Shown here: positions 55,771 to 64,000 of the stretch, piece after piece
How positions within the stretch are numbered: position 1 is the stretch's first letter
Layout: every line of letters starts with the position of its first letter
NCBI RefSeq assembly: GCF_014694455.1
Contig: NZ_JAAUWT010000001.1
Span: 310,001-374,000 of the forward strand
Direction of reading: 5' to 3'
DNA: 64,000 bases
Source: Vibrio sp. S9_S30
GTDB lineage: Bacteria; Pseudomonadota; Gammaproteobacteria; Enterobacterales; Vibrionaceae
Program-made: the position numbers and the translations under genes
The notes under the pieces: generated by a model
Seen by the model: the letters and a program-made list of their open reading frames with translations, nothing else
What the model was told of the DNA's origin: nothing
Database searches by the model: none

Positions 55771-56811
55771 ATGTCCACAGAGATTCAAGCGTCCCGTTTG
55801 GAATCCAAATCGCAGCTAAGTAAAGGCAAAGAGCTCGCTCGATTTTTATTAGAAGGCAGAGCATTTTTTGCTTTGATTGCCATTGTGCTCTCTTTTTCTC
55901 TTTTGTCTCCTCACTATCTCACCGTTGAAAACATGATGATCATGTCATCCCATGTCGCGATTTTTGGTTTGCTGGCGATAGGCATGCTCCTCGTTATTTT
56001 GAATGGCGGCATTGATCTTTCCGTGGGCTCGACGTTGGGGCTGTGCGGCGTGTTTGCCGGATTCTTAATGCAGGGCATTACGGTGGAATGGGGCGGCGTC
56101 ATTATCTACCCGCCTGTTTGGGTGGTCGTGTTGTTGACATGCGGCTTGGGGGCGTTGGTTGGTGTGATCAATGGAGTGCTTATCGCCTACCTAAAAGTCC
56201 CAGCATTCGTTGCGACACTGGGGACGCTTTATGTTGCCCGAGGCATCGCATTGCTAATGACCAATGGGCTGACGTACAACAAGTTAGCGGGCGATCCTTT
56301 GCTTGGTAACACGGGGTTTGATTGGCTTGGATTCAATCGCATTGCAGGGGTTCCTATTGGCGTCATTGTGCTTGGCACGGTCGCTACTGTTGTCGCCATC
56401 ATGCTGATAAAAACCAGTTTTGGTCGATGGTTGTATGCGTCTGGTGGGAATGAGCGCGCGGCTGAATTGTCGGGTGTACCAGTGAAGCGAGTTAAGGTTT
56501 GGGTTTATGTGATGTCTGGCGTGTGCGCGGCCATTGCTGGCTTAGTGCTTTCCTCCCAATTGACCTCGGCTGGACCAACGGCTGGCACCACCTATGAGCT
56601 GACCGCCATTGCCGCGGTCGTTATCGGCGGAGCGGCGCTTACGGGTGGTCGAGGGAACGTGAACGGTACGCTCTTGGGCGCATTCGTTATTGGTTTTTTG
56701 TCGGATGGCCTCGTCATGATAGGCGTTTCCGCGTATTGGCAAACGGTATTTACTGGCACCGTTATTGTGTTTGCTGTGTTACTCAACAGCATTCAATACG
56801 GTCGTCGTTAG
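55771..56811 (+). CDS. Sugar/polyol ABC transporter permease (system 2, RbsC-like)
   Basis: A 346-residue BPD_transp_2 permease. Landmarks: FGLLAIGMLLVILNGGIDLSVGSTLGL (about residues 65-90 in part), GVINGVLIAYLKVPAFVATL, YASGGNERAAELSGVPV and AVVIGGAALTGGRGNVNGTL. Around nine hydrophobic segments. GGAGTAAGGGAT precedes the ATG. The binding protein gene follows after about 90 nt. Confidence 0.88.
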   Translation: MSTEIQASRLESKSQLSKGKELARFLLEGRAFFALIAIVLSFSLLSPHYLTVENMMIMSSHVAIFGLLAIGMLLVILNGGIDLSVGSTLGLCGVFAGFLMQGITVEWGGVIIYPPVWVVVLLTCGLGALVGVINGVLIAYLKVPAFVATLGTLYVARGIALLMTNGLTYNKLAGDPLLGNTGFDWLGFNRIAGVPIGVIVLGTVATVVAIMLIKTSFGRWLYASGGNERAAELSGVPVKRVKVWVYVMSGVCAAIAGLVLSSQLTSAGPTAGTTYELTAIAAVVIGGAALTGGRGNVNGTLLGAFVIGFLSDGLVMIGVSAYWQTVFTGTVIVFAVLLNSIQYGRR

Positions 56812-56904
56812 AGTTCGAGGTATGGCTTCGTTGTAAGTTGCAGCTTCCTTCAAAGCCATGAACAAAACATAAGGGTGTAAAACTTAGGACAAGGAGCAAT
56901 ACCA

Positions 56905-57855
56905 ATGAACAACAAAATGAAAACCATTTGGCTGACTTGGCTGTCAGTCGTTGCCGTCATGTTCAGTGGGGCGGGGTGGGCTAACGGATTAATCTCCATC
57001 ATCATTAATGATCCATCCAACCCATATTGGTACACGGAAGGGGAGGTCGCAAAAGCCACCGCATTGAAAATGGGGTACGAGGCAAACGTGAGTGCACACA
57101 AAGGCGATACCAACACGGAAAGTCAGTTAGTGGATACGGCGATTACCAACAAATCGGTCGCCATTATTCTGGATCCGGCGAATGCAGACGGTTCAATAGG
57201 TGCTGTGCGCAAAGCGGTCAATGCCGGCATTCCTATTTTCCTTATTAATGCCGAGATAAACCAAGAAGGGTTAGCGAAAAGCCAGCTTGTGTCGAATAAC
57301 GCGCAGGGCGCTGCTCTTGGTGCGATGCAGTGGGTCGATAGCGTAGGAGAAAGTGGAAAATACGTTGAGTTGTTTGGTGCACCCTCCGACAACAACGCCG
57401 CCACGCGTTCAAACGGTTTCAAAACGGTATTAAGCCAGTATCCCGATCTTGAACTCGCCGCGTCAGATGTGGCGAATTGGGATCGTACGCAAGGCTACAA
57501 TAAGATGCAATCTATGCTGCAATCGAATCCCGATATCATTGGTGTGATTAGCGGTAACGATGAAATGGCTCTCGGTGCGATCGCCGCCTTGAAAGAGTCT
57601 GGCAAGCTCAGCAAAGTGAAAGTGGGCGGTTTTGATGGGTCGCCCGATGCCGTCGATGCTGTTAAAGCGGGTGAACTGGCGTACACCGTGCTTCAACCCG
57701 TGGCCGTATTTGCGGCGGAATCCATTCGTCAAGCAGATAACTTTATCCGCACGGGTAAGACAGGTGCGGACACCGAGAAACAACTGTTTGACTGCTTGCT
57801 TATTACCGCAGAGAACGCTGACAAATACATCGGACCGTTTGTGTTGGCTGAGTAA
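56905..57855 (+). CDS. Sugar/polyol ABC transporter periplasmic binding protein (system 2)
   Basis: A 316-residue RbsB-type periplasmic protein with signal peptide (about residues 1-26, WLSVVAVMFSGAGWA). The mature part begins GLISIIINDPSNPYWYTEGEV, which is the usual first strand and ligand loop with aromatic residues; later VAIILDPANADGS, VELFGAPSDNNAATRSNGF and VISGNDEMALGAIAALKESG. CAAGGAG lies 9 nt upstream. Placed directly before the erythritol dehydrogenase-like gene, which suggests that the ligand is that enzyme's substrate. Confidence 0.86.
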   Translation: MNNKMKTIWLTWLSVVAVMFSGAGWANGLISIIINDPSNPYWYTEGEVAKATALKMGYEANVSAHKGDTNTESQLVDTAITNKSVAIILDPANADGSIGAVRKAVNAGIPIFLINAEINQEGLAKSQLVSNNAQGAALGAMQWVDSVGESGKYVELFGAPSDNNAATRSNGFKTVLSQYPDLELAASDVANWDRTQGYNKMQSMLQSNPDIIGVISGNDEMALGAIAALKESGKLSKVKVGGFDGSPDAVDAVKAGELAYTVLQPVAVFAAESIRQADNFIRTGKTGADTEKQLFDCLLITAENADKYIGPFVLAE

Positions 57856-57897
57856 GTCGTTCACTTCAAGGTTCCTATTCAGTAAAAGGAGATAGCG

Positions 57898-59007
57898 ATG
57901 TGTGGAGAACATGTTCCATCAAAACAACACGCTGATACCCAGACCCCAGTCACAATGACGGCCGTTGTCGCTTATGCGCCAGGCGACTATCGGCTGGAGG
58001 AGGTCGAAACCCCAACGGTGGGAGAGGGGGAAATTCTGGCGAAAGTGGAAGCCTGTGGTATATGCGCTGGCGATATCAAATCCTTCAGCGGTGCCCCCAG
58101 TTTTTGGGGGGATGATACGCAACCGGCTTACATTAAAGCCCCGATGATTCCTGGCCACGAATTTGTTGCCAGAGTGGTTAAAGTGGGCGAAGGCGTGGAA
58201 GAGTTCGCGGTTGGTGATCGCGTAATCTCCGAGCAAATCGTGCCTTGCTGGAATTGTCGGTTCTGCAACCGTGGGCAATACTGGATGTGTCAAAAGCACG
58301 ATGTTTATGGCTTTCAGAACAACGTTAATGGCGGAATGGCGGAGTACATAAAGTTTCCCAAAGAAGCCATCAACTTCAAAGTACCTGAAGAACTTCCTAT
58401 CGAGAAAGCGGTTCTCATCGAGCCCTATGCGTGCTCCATGCATGCGGTGCAGAGAGCGAATATTCAGCTTGGTGATACCGTGGTGATTGCTGGAGCAGGC
58501 ACTCTTGGATTAGGCATGATCGGAGCCGCGAAGAAAGCTGGGGCTGAAACGCTTGTTGTGCTCGACATGAAAGACGAAAGACTCGAACTGGCGAAAAAGT
58601 TTGGTGCTGATGTTGTTCTGAACCCATCGAAAGTGGATCCGGAAACGGAAATCAAAGCCATGACGGAAGGGTACGGTTGCGATGTGTATATTGAAGCCAC
58701 AGGGCACCCGAAATCGGTTGAGCAAGGGTTAGCGGCCATTCGCAACCTAGGTCGGTTTATTGAATTTAGTGTGTTCAAAGACCCTGTAACCGTCGATTGG
58801 AGTATTATCAGTGATCGAAAAGAGTTGGATGTTTTGGGCTCTCACCTTGGACCTTATTGCTATCCGTTAGTGATCAAAGGGTTGCAGGATGGCAGTTTGC
58901 CCTGTGAAGGGGTGGTGACGCATCTGCTTCCGTTAACAGAGTTTGAAAAGGGGTTCGACTTGGTCACAAGTGGGCAAGATGCACTGAAAGTGGTTCTTGT
59001 TCCTTAA
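57898..59007 (+). CDS. eltD: Zinc-dependent erythritol/L-threitol dehydrogenase-like enzyme
   Basis: A 369-residue medium-chain zinc dehydrogenase. Catalytic zinc ligands are in CGICAGDIKSFSG and MIPGHEFVARV; the structural zinc site is the four-cysteine CWNCRFCNRGQYWMC; the NAD motif is VIAGAGTLGLGMIGAA. The sequence, notably GAPSFWGDD, YGFQNNVNGGMAEYIKFP and GSHLGPYCYPL, closely resembles EltD of Mycobacterium smegmatis, which oxidises erythritol and L-threitol to L-erythrulose (recalled, not searched). AAAGGAG is 7 nt upstream of the ATG. Last gene of transporter operon 2. Confidence 0.78.
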   Translation: MCGEHVPSKQHADTQTPVTMTAVVAYAPGDYRLEEVETPTVGEGEILAKVEACGICAGDIKSFSGAPSFWGDDTQPAYIKAPMIPGHEFVARVVKVGEGVEEFAVGDRVISEQIVPCWNCRFCNRGQYWMCQKHDVYGFQNNVNGGMAEYIKFPKEAINFKVPEELPIEKAVLIEPYACSMHAVQRANIQLGDTVVIAGAGTLGLGMIGAAKKAGAETLVVLDMKDERLELAKKFGADVVLNPSKVDPETEIKAMTEGYGCDVYIEATGHPKSVEQGLAAIRNLGRFIEFSVFKDPVTVDWSIISDRKELDVLGSHLGPYCYPLVIKGLQDGSLPCEGVVTHLLPLTEFEKGFDLVTSGQDALKVVLVP

Positions 59008-59056
59008 CGAGGGATCCGCTTTGTAGCGATGAATTCGCTCCGTTAAAAACGACACA

Positions 59057-59113
59057 TTATCCCCTTTGTGACAACGCTGCAATGCCATAAGGCAGCCGTG
59101 ATAAAGGGGATAC
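59057..59113. terminator. Long hairpin between eltD-like gene and the SorC regulator
   Basis: TATCCCCTTT (59058-59067) pairs with AAAGGGGATA (59103-59112), and GCTGC (59076-59080) with GCAGC (59092-59096). It lies between convergent genes. T-runs are lacking, so termination strength is uncertain. Confidence 0.55.
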
Positions 59114-59120
59114 ACATGGT

Positions 59121-60086
59121 TCATTTCTTAATGGCGTCATCCAAGCTTAGTACGGTAAGGGCATTCGCATAGCTGGTGGCCAGTGTATCGATGACTCCGG
59201 TACGCAAGGCACCTAAAATGCCCGCCGCTTTAGTGGATTCACTGGCAATGGCGATCACATTTGGGATCCGCAATAAATCATCCAACTGCAATCCAATAAC
59301 CCGCCCTTGCATTTTTGTTGTCGATTCTTGACCATGAATATCGATAAAGTCATACCCCATCATATCGCCAACCGTGCCATTCAACCTGGCTTCTGCAATT
59401 TCTTGAGGAGAGAACCACCCCATTCGCACCATGTTGGAATCTTCGCTCATGTCACCAATCCCCACTAAGGCAAAGTCAGCTCTTCGTGCCTTATCCAGCG
59501 TTTGTTTAACCGTGCTGTTTTTAAGTAACTCTTCCATTAGCGTCATATTTTGCACAAACGCAGGGGCATAGAGGGATTGGCTTTTGCCACCAAATTTACT
59601 CGCCAAACGACGACAAATATGATCAGGATTAATCAATTCACCAGCCTTAAGAGAGCCTCCGATGGCGCAGACAAATGTGCAAGATTGTTTCTTTTCCGCG
59701 AACACGCTGTCTGCAACGGCGGCCACGTTGCGCCCCATCCCAACGGCCACAACGCTTTCTTCTTCCAATTGGCTGGTAAAGTAATCAGACACTAGCGCGG
59801 CCACTTCTTTTCTCTGTATGTCTGGATTGGCGTAATCTGGGGCAATTAAGGCGCGTTTGATGCCAAACTTTTCAATTAAGTTCTGTTCGACATCATTGAG
59901 TTGAGCGGGGTGATGTTTCACGCGAACGTCAACAATGCCTTCGGCATGCGCCCTTTTAAGCAATCGACCCACTTTCATTCTAGAGATGTCAAATTTGCTG
60001 GCGATGGCTTCCTGAGTTTCACTTTCGATGTAGTAAAGCGTGGCGATTTCCGTCATCAATTGAAATTCAGAGGTATCGTTCGGCAT
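59121..60086 (-). CDS. SorC/DeoR-family transcriptional regulator
   Basis: A 321-residue SorC-family regulator: an N-terminal HTH (about residues 10-55, TQEAIASKFDISRMKVGRLLKRA) and a sugar-binding domain related to phosphosugar isomerases (VVAVGMGRNVAAVAD, FALVGIGDMSEDS, IAIASESTKAAGILGALRTGVIDTL). EryD of Brucella, the erythritol regulator, is also a SorC-family protein. Its place at the end of the island and the two matching long operators make it the best candidate controller, responding to a phosphorylated or free tetrulose. AGGAATAAACC precedes the ATG. Confidence 0.87.
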   Translation of the reverse strand: MPNDTSEFQLMTEIATLYYIESETQEAIASKFDISRMKVGRLLKRAHAEGIVDVRVKHHPAQLNDVEQNLIEKFGIKRALIAPDYANPDIQRKEVAALVSDYFTSQLEEESVVAVGMGRNVAAVADSVFAEKKQSCTFVCAIGGSLKAGELINPDHICRRLASKFGGKSQSLYAPAFVQNMTLMEELLKNSTVKQTLDKARRADFALVGIGDMSEDSNMVRMGWFSPQEIAEARLNGTVGDMMGYDFIDIHGQESTTKMQGRVIGLQLDDLLRIPNVIAIASESTKAAGILGALRTGVIDTLATSYANALTVLSLDDAIKK

Positions 60087-60253
60087 GGTTTATTCCTTGA
60101 GCAATGTCTATAGTCAGAGTCTAGCAAAATCGTATTTCCAAGTAATGTCGCATCTCTGGGTTTGAGCTGAAGTTATCTGGTGTATACGATAATCTGAACG
60201 TTTTTCTTTTCAACAGAAGTCGAAGACAAAGATCCCAATGTTATACCTTGAGG

Positions 60254-60940
60254 TTACGATGGGGTATCGCCATTTAATGAGCGCCCTTGATAGTATTTTT
60301 CCAGCGCATCTCTGGTCAGCTCCAATGACACTTTTGCGTCTTTTCCTCGGCGGAACATCAAGGCGAGATAAAGCAAATCGATCAAGTACAACTGGCAGGC
60401 ACGTCCTTCAAGAAAGTCGCCATACAATGGCACTTGTTTTGGGTTGTGATTGTGCCACGTTAGCAGAGTATGGTCGGCGCTTTGCCCTACTTTAGAATCC
60501 TTAGAACTGGTGATGGCAATGGTACTGGCTCCATTGATTTTTGCTTGCGTTAAGGCTTTTGCCACAGTGTCGGTTTCGCCAGTGTGGGAAATGCCGATCA
60601 TCACCGCATCCGACGGCAGTGTCGAGGCAACAATGGTTTGGGTGTATCCATCGCAATAGCTGGTGGCATCGATGCCAATTTTTAACAGCAAATGCACGGC
60701 TTCATCACAAATCTCAGCGGCACCACCCACACCGACGAGCACGACTTTACTGGCTTGATGGATGGCATTAACAGCCTGTTCTAGATCGCCGTAGTCGAGG
60801 TTTTTTGGGGTCATCCCCAAACCATTGATCAATGCGTTCATCAGTTTTTGGCTTAACACCACTAGCGAGTCTTTTTCCGATAGCTCACTAGGAATGTTGG
60901 GAATGGTATTTTCTTCTGCAATACTATACGCCGATTGCAC
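60254..60940 (-). pseudogene. RpiR/MurR-type regulator lacking its HTH domain (SIS domain remains)
   Basis: A 228-residue frame containing a full SIS phosphosugar-binding domain (KVVLVGVGGAAEICDEAVHL, VMIGISHTGETDTVAKALTQA, ASTIAITSS) and the linker that normally follows an RpiR HTH. Just upstream in frame the sequence reads ISAFFAIGLKQRLTETILSA, like the end of an RpiR HTH (FCRAIGxKGF..LK..L), but a TAG precedes it and more stops lie further up. The only start, GTG at 60940, has no ribosome site. I read it as N-terminally truncated and probably decaying; a working SIS-only protein is possible. Confidence 0.6.
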
Positions 60941-61209
60941 ATCAGCGGCGGATAATATGGTTTCGGTTAAGCGCTGCTTTAACCCAATAGCGAAGAATGC
61001 AGAAATCTACAGTGAGTATTATCAGAAGGTGTATTTGCATTTGTATGATTCCGTGAAAGCACTGTCTAAAGTCAATGCTAAGATCACATCCAGCCTTGTT
61101 AATTGACCTAAATCGGTTTATCTCATCGTTATTAAACCCACTTTTCACTGAGTTTATGTTGAGTGCTCTCATATTTTATTATCTACACCCACTCATTTCC
61201 CTCTTTACG
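60941..61209. other. Intergenic region with RpiR remnant
   Basis: The first ~60 bases upstream of the SIS frame (to about 61000) still encode the tail of an RpiR HTH on the minus strand in frame; beyond that there are several stops and nothing recognisable. Confidence 0.45.
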
Positions 61210-61247
61210 CAAAAATGCGATAAAGCGTTATATTGGCTTTATCGCAT
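61210..61247 (-). terminator. Terminator of the putative toxin gene
   Basis: A perfect 12-bp inverted repeat, ATGCGATAAAGC (61215-61226) and its complement (61236-61247), 9-nt loop, followed on the minus strand by TTTTTGCG. It is about 72 nt beyond the stop of the 799-residue protein gene. Confidence 0.85.
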
Positions 61248-61318
61248 AAGAGAAATATAAAAACGTATTTGAATGGATACTTAAAACAGCCAGTCCATTT
61301 CATTAAATAAAGATAGCT

Positions 61319-63718
61319 TTAGGGTTTGTTCCATTTGATTTGAACAGTGGTGTTGCCAGGCCATTTTTTTATATCGGTATTTTGGGAAGCTAGAGTTATT
61401 AACTCTTTTGCACCAGCCTCCATCTGTGCTGGGGTCCTTCCATCTCTTCGCAGCATCGTCGCAAACCATAAGTCGACAATCAAACTGTCTTGTCGATATT
61501 CCTGATTCCAGTTAATTGCATCATTAGACTTGTACTCTGATTTAGATAGCAGTACCAGTGTGTGGTTTTCAACAGAATTTTTGGCAAGATAAGTATTGAA
61601 ACCAAATTCGGATGCTAATGTTGACACGTGACTCGCTGCGACTGCACTGATTTCCCCACATTGACCGAATCCAGATTCTTCTGTTTCTGTCGCTAATTGT
61701 CGTATCGCATCTGGATGGTGAGGAATATCAGTTAAGTTTAAATTATATTGGCGTGCGATCCGAATTCGTCTTTCTCTATTTTTCCTAGCTAGCTCGTTAT
61801 CGTACTGATATTGAAGCATGCCGTGTGTGTTAGTATAACTTACATTGGTTACAGAGATTGTATCCATTAATGAATAAATTGGATTAGACGTCGCTTTTGC
61901 TTTCTCAATAAAAGAATTGAGGATATTTGTCGCTTCCTGATGCCTTCTCCTCGCGAATGGCTGCGTATTCCCACCACCCCTTAAACGATTCCTCTCTATG
62001 CCAAACTCAGTTCCTTCAGGGTTTGCTGCGTATAAATGATAGAAAGGTGCATACCAAAGCACTTTGGAGGACAATTTGGGAATCACTCCAGAAGGGGTAG
62101 CTTCCTCAACAGGTAAGTAATACGTCATACCGTTGTGAATAACCTTTACACCTTTTGAAATAATGCCATTAGCAAACTCACCCTGCACAAATCGAACGTC
62201 AATGTGCTTAATGGTTGATTCTTTAGCAACGATTGGCAGAATGTCTTTTTCGAATAGCTCTGCATCAAGAGGGGGGATTGAAGGGTTTATTTCGTGAACT
62301 GGGGTATAATGATCTGACACAGACTTTGCTGATTCTTTTGACAGGTTGTAAAATGATTCTCCACTTAATTGACCTTCATGAACACGATTTGCCAGCCCGT
62401 GCATTTTACTTCTTAAATGTACTGAATGATAAAAAGTGGCACCAAATACAGCGTCCAGGAGTTCCAGATTCGCATTTTCATTTTCTTGCTCGCTTTTTGC
62501 ACTTAACTTGTCGGCTCCTGCGAAAACACCGTTTACAGCAAGACTAAAAGGCTTACCCGTTTGGATATCGAGTGCTCCTAATCCACTCTGAACAAGTAAA
62601 TTAGCCCCTTCTTGAGCTTCTCCAAGACCTAGCCGAACCGAGCCTTCAACCGCCAATTCAACTTCAGCAATAGGAACACCAGTGGCTAATTCTATTAACT
62701 GAAGCCCACCGTGAAGTAACTCAAATGCGCCTTGTTGTGCATGACCATCAAAAATATCCCAAAAGCCATCGATGACATCTCCTAAAAATGGAACATGAGC
62801 CAGAATACTTTTCCAATAGTTACTCTGTACTTCATATTCAGTCAGTACGCCTTCTAGTTGACGGTCTCTTAAGTTCTCCAGATACTTTTTGTATGCTGTC
62901 AGCAAATTTGGTATTTCGATCTGTACGCCATCCGGTTGCATTATCCACCGAAAATTCGCGAAAACTGGAACACTCGGACCGATCCCCATGAGTTTTTCAA
63001 TAGTGGGTAAATCAATCTTTCCTTCAAGCAACATCTGGTTCGTATGTTCGATGAATAACTGCTTATTTGTGTCGAAATGATCAAAAATGATGTTTCTATA
63101 GTCTTCTTTTAAGTCAGGGTACGCATTACCGCCCACCGCATATGTGTACAACCGTTTTTTTACATTATCAGATAGTTCGGGTATTAGAAGCACATTCATC
63201 CTGCCGTCCGCATAAGGTGGGTCGATGGACGGGATGGATTCAGCAAATAACGTCGTCCAATCCAGATAAGGCAATATGTCTAACTTATAAAGATGCACAA
63301 GTGTTGCTTTTCCCAAGGGGGCGTACTCAGAAGCTTCACCTGCGCCTCGGTGGTTGACGCCATAGTTAAACTTCTTGTGAAGCATTGTTTGTTCTTGCTC
63401 AGGTGTCGGGGTTTGGTTGCCATAAAATCGACGTGCAACAATGGTCGCTGCATGTTCATCGAGAAGCTTTGGTCTTAACGCTTTATGGAGTGTTTGAAGT
63501 TTCTTAAGCTGATTTTTGTGGCGGCTAATATCGTGTACTTGAAGATTGAGCCCCACTTCCTGAGCGGATAAGTTTGGGTTCACAGTCTGATCGGTGAGCC
63601 AGAAATGAGAGGGGGAGATTGCAGCCTGACCGCTAATGCTCGTTATCATTGATAGTGCGATACCTATCGGTGCTATCATCCGTCGGTTTTTAACTATACA
63701 TTCATATAGACTTTTCAT
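61319..63718 (-). CDS. Exported 799-residue protein with C-terminal Cys-His-Asp motif, candidate toxin/effector
   Basis: I do not recognise the full-length family. Visible: a signal peptide (about residues 1-33, MIAPIGIALSMITSISGQAA); a charged helical N-terminal part; a region around residues 280-420 with amphipathic and hydrophobic helices (ILAHVPFLGDVIDGFWDIFD, GGLQLIELATGVPIAEVELA) like translocation regions of large toxins; a beta-rich part (about 510-580); and a C-terminal domain with FGQCGEISAVAASHV (Cys687, the only cysteine of the mature protein), ENHTLVLLS (His719) and DSLIVDLWFATM (Asp749). That order and spacing resemble papain-fold deamidases and proteases such as PMT C3 or OspI. 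AAGGA precedes the ATG; own terminator. Function as a toxin is inference. Confidence 0.7.
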   Translation of the reverse strand: MKSLYECIVKNRRMIAPIGIALSMITSISGQAAISPSHFWLTDQTVNPNLSAQEVGLNLQVHDISRHKNQLKKLQTLHKALRPKLLDEHAATIVARRFYGNQTPTPEQEQTMLHKKFNYGVNHRGAGEASEYAPLGKATLVHLYKLDILPYLDWTTLFAESIPSIDPPYADGRMNVLLIPELSDNVKKRLYTYAVGGNAYPDLKEDYRNIIFDHFDTNKQLFIEHTNQMLLEGKIDLPTIEKLMGIGPSVPVFANFRWIMQPDGVQIEIPNLLTAYKKYLENLRDRQLEGVLTEYEVQSNYWKSILAHVPFLGDVIDGFWDIFDGHAQQGAFELLHGGLQLIELATGVPIAEVELAVEGSVRLGLGEAQEGANLLVQSGLGALDIQTGKPFSLAVNGVFAGADKLSAKSEQENENANLELLDAVFGATFYHSVHLRSKMHGLANRVHEGQLSGESFYNLSKESAKSVSDHYTPVHEINPSIPPLDAELFEKDILPIVAKESTIKHIDVRFVQGEFANGIISKGVKVIHNGMTYYLPVEEATPSGVIPKLSSKVLWYAPFYHLYAANPEGTEFGIERNRLRGGGNTQPFARRRHQEATNILNSFIEKAKATSNPIYSLMDTISVTNVSYTNTHGMLQYQYDNELARKNRERRIRIARQYNLNLTDIPHHPDAIRQLATETEESGFGQCGEISAVAASHVSTLASEFGFNTYLAKNSVENHTLVLLSKSEYKSNDAINWNQEYRQDSLIVDLWFATMLRRDGRTPAQMEAGAKELITLASQNTDIKKWPGNTTVQIKWNKP

Positions 63719-63995
63719 TTTAATCCTTTATTTGAATAACATTTGGCGGAAATTCAAAATAATAGGTGTCAATAATAACAAGGTCATGTACTTGTAAAGT
63801 TGGGTCTTATATATGTGATTTAATGTTCGGGATTCAAATTTCTGTTACTTCGGTTCAAGGATTCCATTAAACCTTCGATTTAGTGGGGATGCGTTTATTC
63901 CCTTGCGTGTAGCTGGCTCTGTTATCGCGAGCCCCAAAATTTGGACATATAAATAGCCCTAAGTCTGCATTTTAAGTGCATAAGGAGATAAACTG
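63719..63995. promoter_or_regulatory. Divergent intergenic region between the candidate toxin and the next gene
   Basis: 277 bp without a gene. It should hold both promoters; TATAAA at 63948-63953 is a possible -10 for the plus-strand gene. A stem CCATTAAA..TTTAGTGG lies at 63864-63886. Confidence 0.4.
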
Positions 63996-64000
63996 ATGGA
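63996..64000 (+). CDS. Start of a further plus-strand gene, cut by the window end
   Basis: ATG at 63996-63998 with AAGGAG at 63981-63986, 9 nt upstream. Only the start codon and two bases of the second codon are in the window, so nothing can be said about the product. Confidence 0.45.

Noticed and set aside
57919-58443. Minus-strand 174-codon frame inside the EltD-like gene
   Set aside because: The plus-strand dehydrogenase with intact zinc sites explains the sequence.
46114-61319. Prophage, integron or IS element carrying the island
   Set aside because: I saw no integrase, transposase, attachment-site duplication or integron repeats at the edges; acquisition is suggested only by gene content and position.

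Overview
The window is chromosomal DNA from a Vibrio. Evidence: OmpU-type porin, the order hemL–erpA–RND pump–M23 peptidase–tyrS, the block greA–yhbY–rlmE–ftsH–folP–glmM–secG–tRNA-Leu–tRNA-fMet–rimP–nusA–infB–rbfA–truB–rpsO–pnp–nlpI, and the order ubiUV–rocS-like–ubiT–prfC all match, from memory, one stretch of Vibrio cholerae chromosome 1. The species cannot be named from the sequence.

Layout. 1-3.5 kb (minus): 3'-truncated rsmC, an AI-2E-family membrane protein, hemL. 3.6-8.5 kb (plus): erpA behind a promoter carrying a good type 1 IscR site, then an RND efflux pair. 8.7-16 kb: LysM/M23 endopeptidase, tyrS, a small DUF454 membrane protein with a Fur box, a CBS-less MgtE-like transporter with a long leader, dacB and ompU. 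16.2-33.3 kb: the transcription/translation superoperon region listed above, with intrinsic terminators, the pnp RNase III-type leader hairpin and two tRNAs. 33.4-40.5 kb: the O2-independent ubiquinone genes ubiU/ubiV and ubiT, separated by a GGDEF-EAL gene, then yhbS, a small unknown gene, a probable transporter gene remnant, and holD-rimI. 40.5-46 kb: a periplasmic binding protein paired with a membrane GGDEF-EAL protein, and prfC.

46.1-61 kb looks like an accessory metabolic island downstream of prfC. It has a minus-strand operon (RpiB-type isomerase, DhaK, DhaL) diverging from a plus-strand operon (sugar-type ABC transporter plus a GolD/DthD-type short-chain dehydrogenase), then a second complete ABC transporter with a DUF2291-like protein and a zinc dehydrogenase closely resembling erythritol/L-threitol dehydrogenase. 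A SorC-family regulator and a SIS-domain protein that has lost its HTH follow. I infer import and catabolism of four-carbon polyols (threitol/erythritol) through erythrulose and erythrulose phosphate to D-erythrose-4-phosphate. Two 34-bp bipartite sites of the same design (GTTCAAATG-N14-CAwATGAAC) sit before the two transporter operons and probably bind the SorC regulator.

61.3-63.7 kb holds an 799-residue exported protein of unknown family with a hydrophobic middle and a C-terminal Cys-His-Asp arrangement like papain-fold deamidases/proteases, so a candidate toxin or effector. The window ends two codons into another plus-strand gene.
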